The notes under the pieces: model-generated | What the model saw: only the letters and a program-made list of their open reading frames with translations | What the model was told of the DNA's origin: nothing | Database searches by the model: none | Part shown: positions 13,342-16,006 of the stretch, one piece after another | Layout: every line of letters begins with the position of its first letter | Numbering within the stretch: position 1 is the stretch's first letter | Program-made: the position numbers and the translations under genes | Source: an uncultured Collinsella sp. | Lineage (GTDB): Bacteria > Actinomycetota > Coriobacteriia > Coriobacteriales > Coriobacteriaceae | Reading direction: 5' to 3' | Assembly (NCBI GenBank): GCA_959019775.1 | Contig: CAUEPS010000029.1 | Coordinates: 1-16,006 of the forward strand | DNA length: 16,006 nt

Positions 13342-13379
13342 TTCTTGCGACTATAGATGCCGTAGACTAATCGCAAGAA
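13342..13379 (+). promoter_or_regulatory. 9-bp inverted repeat running into the ABC ATPase ribosome site
   Basis: TTCTTGCGA (13342-13350) and TCGCAAGAA (13371-13379) are perfect arms 20 bp apart, and the right arm ends inside the AAAGGA ribosome site. As RNA it would hide the ribosome site; as DNA it would be an operator with half-sites 29 bp apart. Confidence 0.5.
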
Positions 13380-13389
13380 AGGACTCGGT

Positions 13390-14175
13390 ATGCAAACCAC
13401 GCACATGGCGACCCCGGTACTGGAGGTCGCGCATCTCGAAAAGGTATATAGCGCGCTGGGCAATGTGACCCGCGCGCTCAACGACGTCAGCTTTACCGTC
13501 AACCGCGGCGAATTTGTAGGCATCATGGGCGCCTCGGGCTCGGGCAAGTCGACGTTGCTCAACTGCGTGTCGACCATCGATAGCGCCACGAGCGGCACCA
13601 TCCGCATCAACGGCCAGGACGTGACGCGCATGAAGCAGGCTAAGCTTTCGCAGTTCCGCCGCGAGGAGCTCGGCTTTATCTTCCAGGACTCCAACCTGCT
13701 CGATACGCTCACGGCACGCGAGAACATCGCCCTGCCGCTCACCATCGCCCGCACAAACTCGGCAGAGATCTCGACCCGCGTGCAGGATGTGGCAGCGCGC
13801 CTGTCCATCAGTCAGGTGCTCGACAAGTATCCCTACCAGATGTCCGGCGGCCAGCAGCAGCGCGTTGCCGCGGCTCGCGCGCTCGTCACCGACCCCACCA
13901 TGATCATGGCCGACGAGCCCACCGGCGCCCTCGATTCCAAGAGCGCTCGCCTGCTGCTCGAGAGCCTGGAGGCCCTCAACCGCCGCCTGCGCGCCACGGT
14001 GCTCATGGTTACGCACGACAGTTTTGCCGCCAGCTACACGAGCCGTGTACTGTTTATTCGCGACGGCAAGATCTTCACCGAGTTGCGCCGCGGCGACACC
14101 GACCGCCGAGAGTTCTTCGACCGCATTATGGAGGTCGTTGCCATGATGGGCGGTGAGGGCTCCGATGCTCTGTAA
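13390..14175 (+). CDS. ABC transporter ATP-binding protein (BceA/LolD-like)
   Basis: The 261-residue ATPase belongs to the MacB/BceA/LolD group that pairs with FtsX-like permeases. Walker A is GASGSGKST (47-55), the Q-loop is in FIFQDSNLLDTL, the ABC signature is SGGQQQR (about 152-158), Walker B is MIMADEPTGALDSKS, and the switch His lies in MVTHDS. The ATG at 13390 has AAAGGA 6 nt upstream. It overlaps the permease gene by 11 bp, so the two are translationally coupled. With a BceB-like permease its likely role is sensing or removing antimicrobial peptides, but lipoprotein or other substrate handling cannot be excluded. No two-component genes lie upstream; they could be past the right edge. 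Confidence 0.92.
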   Translation: MQTTHMATPVLEVAHLEKVYSALGNVTRALNDVSFTVNRGEFVGIMGASGSGKSTLLNCVSTIDSATSGTIRINGQDVTRMKQAKLSQFRREELGFIFQDSNLLDTLTARENIALPLTIARTNSAEISTRVQDVAARLSISQVLDKYPYQMSGGQQQRVAAARALVTDPTMIMADEPTGALDSKSARLLLESLEALNRRLRATVLMVTHDSFAASYTSRVLFIRDGKIFTELRRGDTDRREFFDRIMEVVAMMGGEGSDAL

Positions 14176-16006
14176 ACTCGCTTGGGGCAACGTCCGCCGC
14201 GCCGGCCGCGACTACCTCGTCTACCTTTTGACGCTCACCCTGGGCGTCACGGTCTTCTATGCTTTTAACACCATCTCGATGCAGGTCGACATCGCCGGAA
14301 TCGATGAAGAGGTCTTGGCGCAGGTTATGGGCAGCATGCTCGGCGACCTGACGTACTTTTTGGCCGGTGTCATGGCCTTTTTGATGGTGTACGCCAATAA
14401 CTTCATCATGAAACGCCGCAAGAAGGAGTTTGGCCTGTACCAGGTGCTCGGCATGGGGCGCGGGCGCGTCGCCACGATCATGGCGCTCGAGACCGTGATA
14501 GTATCGGTCGTGGCCTTTGTCGCCGGCATTGTGCTGGGTATGGGACTCTCCCAGCTCATGACGTTCTTTACGGCCTCGCTCTTTAAGACACAGATCGCCA
14601 ATTTCCACTTCTTTTTCTCGGTGCATGCGTTCAATCTGACCCTTGCCTGCATGCTCGTAATGTTTGTGCTCACGCTACTGCTGAACCTTCGCGCCGTGCG
14701 TCGTACCAAACTCATCGAGCTTATGGGTGCCGAGCGTCGCAACGAGAGCATCAAGACACGCAACCCCTGGATCGCGATTGCCATCTTTGCCGTGGGCGTG
14801 GTGCTTGTGGGCGTGGCCTATTACCGTCTGCTACGTGATGGGTTCCCGCTAACCGCGACGGACAGCAAGCTGCAAGAGGCTATGAACCAGTTTGGTATTA
14901 CGACCGCTATGGTTACCGTGGGCACCTTTGCCCTGTTCTGGGGACTCTCGGGCATGCTCATCAAGCTGCTGCAGAGCCTGCGCAGCGTGTATTGGCGCGG
15001 CCTCAACATGTTTACCGTGCGCCAGCTTGCGGCCAAGGTCAACACGGTGTGCTTTTCGATGGGCGTCATCGCGATGCTCCTGTTTTTGGCCATCACCTCG
15101 GTGACGTGCGGTATGTCGATTGCCAATGTGATGAACGAAAACCTGGAGCGCTATATCCCTGTTGACGTGTCTCAGACGTATGTCTATTACACGCCCGATA
15201 CGCTCGACTACTACAAAGAATATGTCAATCCGTCTGAAGCCGACCGCATGGTGCTAGCCGATACAACGGTCGATTTGTACTCCGCATGGCACGGCAAGGG
15301 CAAGTCGGCGGACAACAACGACGAGACCGGCAAGAAGGTCAATATCGCCGATGTTGCCGGTGAGCATGTTCAGATCGATTCGTATCTGAGTTACCCGTTT
15401 GGCGGTTCGAATCCTTCGGTGTCTGCGGGTGAGATGTGCAAGACCATGGGCGAAAAGCTCCCCAAGGCGCTCGGGGGTAGCAATGTCGATACGATGGGTC
15501 TGTTTGTGACGCCGGCGAGCCAGTACAACAAACTGCGCCAGATGATGGGCGAGGAGCCGGTGAGCATTGGCCGCGACCAGTACCTGCTTACGTGTGATAT
15601 GGGCGGTGAGCTGGGCGACCTGTACACCAAGTACATGGCCGGCGGCCATACCCTCACCTTGGGCGGGCATGAGCTCAAGCCCGCAACCGATAAGTCGGAC
15701 AAGGACACGGCGGCCATCGCCAACTCGGCGATGGGCAGTAATCCGGGTACCGTCGTCGTTGCCGACGAGCTGTTGTCCCAACTTAATCTGCAGCCGTATT
15801 CCAGTAGCCTGCTCGTTAATTACAAACAGGGGATGGATACGACCGAGGCAGACGAGAGCATTAAATACACTTTGCTCGACAATCTGCTCGTTGACGGCAA
15901 GGAGCCAGGGTCATGGGGAATCTTCATCACACGCTCCGAGATGTACACGCAAGCAGCGCAAATGAACGGCATGATTAGCTATCTGGCCATCTACATTGGC
16001 TTTGTA
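14165..16006 (+). CDS. FtsX-like ABC transporter permease (BceB-like), 3' end cut off
   Basis: An open frame of 614 codons continues through the right edge. It starts at the ATG at 14165, inside the end of the ATPase gene, with GGTGAGGG a few nt upstream. Hydrophobic spans suggest seven membrane segments at about residues 17-38, 59-80, 105-135, 150-178, 199-221, 243-267 and 296-320. A large hydrophilic, probably extracytoplasmic domain of about 280 residues follows, and an eighth segment is beginning at the edge. The N-terminal segment resembles the FtsX domain (LAWGNVRRAGRDYLVYLLTLTL). A big extracellular loop before the last membrane segments is the hallmark of BceB-type peptide-sensing permeases. 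The missing C-terminus should hold two or three more membrane segments. Confidence 0.88.
   Translation, partial: MLCKLAWGNVRRAGRDYLVYLLTLTLGVTVFYAFNTISMQVDIAGIDEEVLAQVMGSMLGDLTYFLAGVMAFLMVYANNFIMKRRKKEFGLYQVLGMGRGRVATIMALETVIVSVVAFVAGIVLGMGLSQLMTFFTASLFKTQIANFHFFFSVHAFNLTLACMLVMFVLTLLLNLRAVRRTKLIELMGAERRNESIKTRNPWIAIAIFAVGVVLVGVAYYRLLRDGFPLTATDSKLQEAMNQFGITTAMVTVGTFALFWGLSGMLIKLLQSLRSVYWRGLNMFTVRQLAAKVNTVCFSMGVIAMLLFLAITSVTCGMSIANVMNENLERYIPVDVSQTYVYYTPDTLDYYKEYVNPSEADRMVLADTTVDLYSAWHGKGKSADNNDETGKKVNIADVAGEHVQIDSYLSYPFGGSNPSVSAGEMCKTMGEKLPKALGGSNVDTMGLFVTPASQYNKLRQMMGEEPVSIGRDQYLLTCDMGGELGDLYTKYMAGGHTLTLGGHELKPATDKSDKDTAAIANSAMGSNPGTVVVADELLSQLNLQPYSSSLLVNYKQGMDTTEADESIKYTLLDNLLVDGKEPGSWGIFITRSEMYTQAAQMNGMISYLAIYIGFV

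Noticed and set aside
13242..13808. N-terminal extension of the NUDIX-Vsr protein
   Set aside because: The extra 189 codons are antisense to the ABC ATPase and cross its promoter; the NUDIX fold begins exactly at KTVHVAAGII after the TTG at 13241.
13351..14190. 279-codon minus-strand reading frame
   Set aside because: Shadow of the ABC ATPase gene.
14257..15781. Several minus-strand frames at the right end
   Set aside because: All lie antisense to the continuous permease frame from 14165, which has membrane segments and couples to the ATPase.

Overview
The window looks like chromosomal DNA of a high-GC, strictly anaerobic gut actinobacterium of the class Coriobacteriia, most like Collinsella. 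The basis is high-GC codon use, Firmicutes-style GalK and type-2 GalT, an FprA flavodiiron protein, a class II aldolase, GTG/TTG starts with AGGAGG-type ribosome sites, and short repeated intergenic hairpins. The genus is my inference from protein resemblance; no 16S or other marker is present.

Layout. Positions 1-760 hold the N-terminal remnant of an IS110-family transposase (minus strand) with a structured leader. Positions 727-2261 hold a self-contained cassette: an AAA/DUF4143 ATPase (minus), a promoter inside a small palindrome, three 33-bp palindromic repeats upstream, and a near-identical 24-bp direct repeat at each end. Positions 2294-5204 are a galKT operon (minus; galK first, galT second) ending in a very strong terminator. 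A 338-bp regulatory region (5205-5542) with three copies of one operator-like sequence separates it from a divergent LacI-family repressor (5543-6574), so this is a self-contained Leloir galactose module; galE and a transporter are not in the window. Next come a flavodiiron protein (6704-7864), a convergent DeoR-family repressor (7930-8733), and, divergent from it across an AT-rich promoter/operator region, a class II ketose-bisphosphate aldolase (9069-9926).

A 125-bp element with perfect 29-bp inverted ends around a bidirectional terminator separates the aldolase from a minus-strand group: a HAD phosphatase (10148-10771), an AraC-type regulator (10828-11766), and a possible 69-aa protein with a structured leader (11792-12001). 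The most unusual gene is 12255-13241: a NUDIX hydrolase joined through a lysine/arginine-rich linker to a Vsr-type mismatch endonuclease. The right end carries an ABC efflux or antimicrobial-peptide-type module, an ATPase (13390-14175) overlapping a long FtsX-like permease (14165 to the window edge, 3' end missing).

Best leads: the NUDIX-Vsr fusion, the repeat-bounded ATPase cassette with its palindromic array, and a set of hairpins whose loops share GGGGAC while their arms differ. All comparisons to families are from recognition of the sequence; no searches were run.
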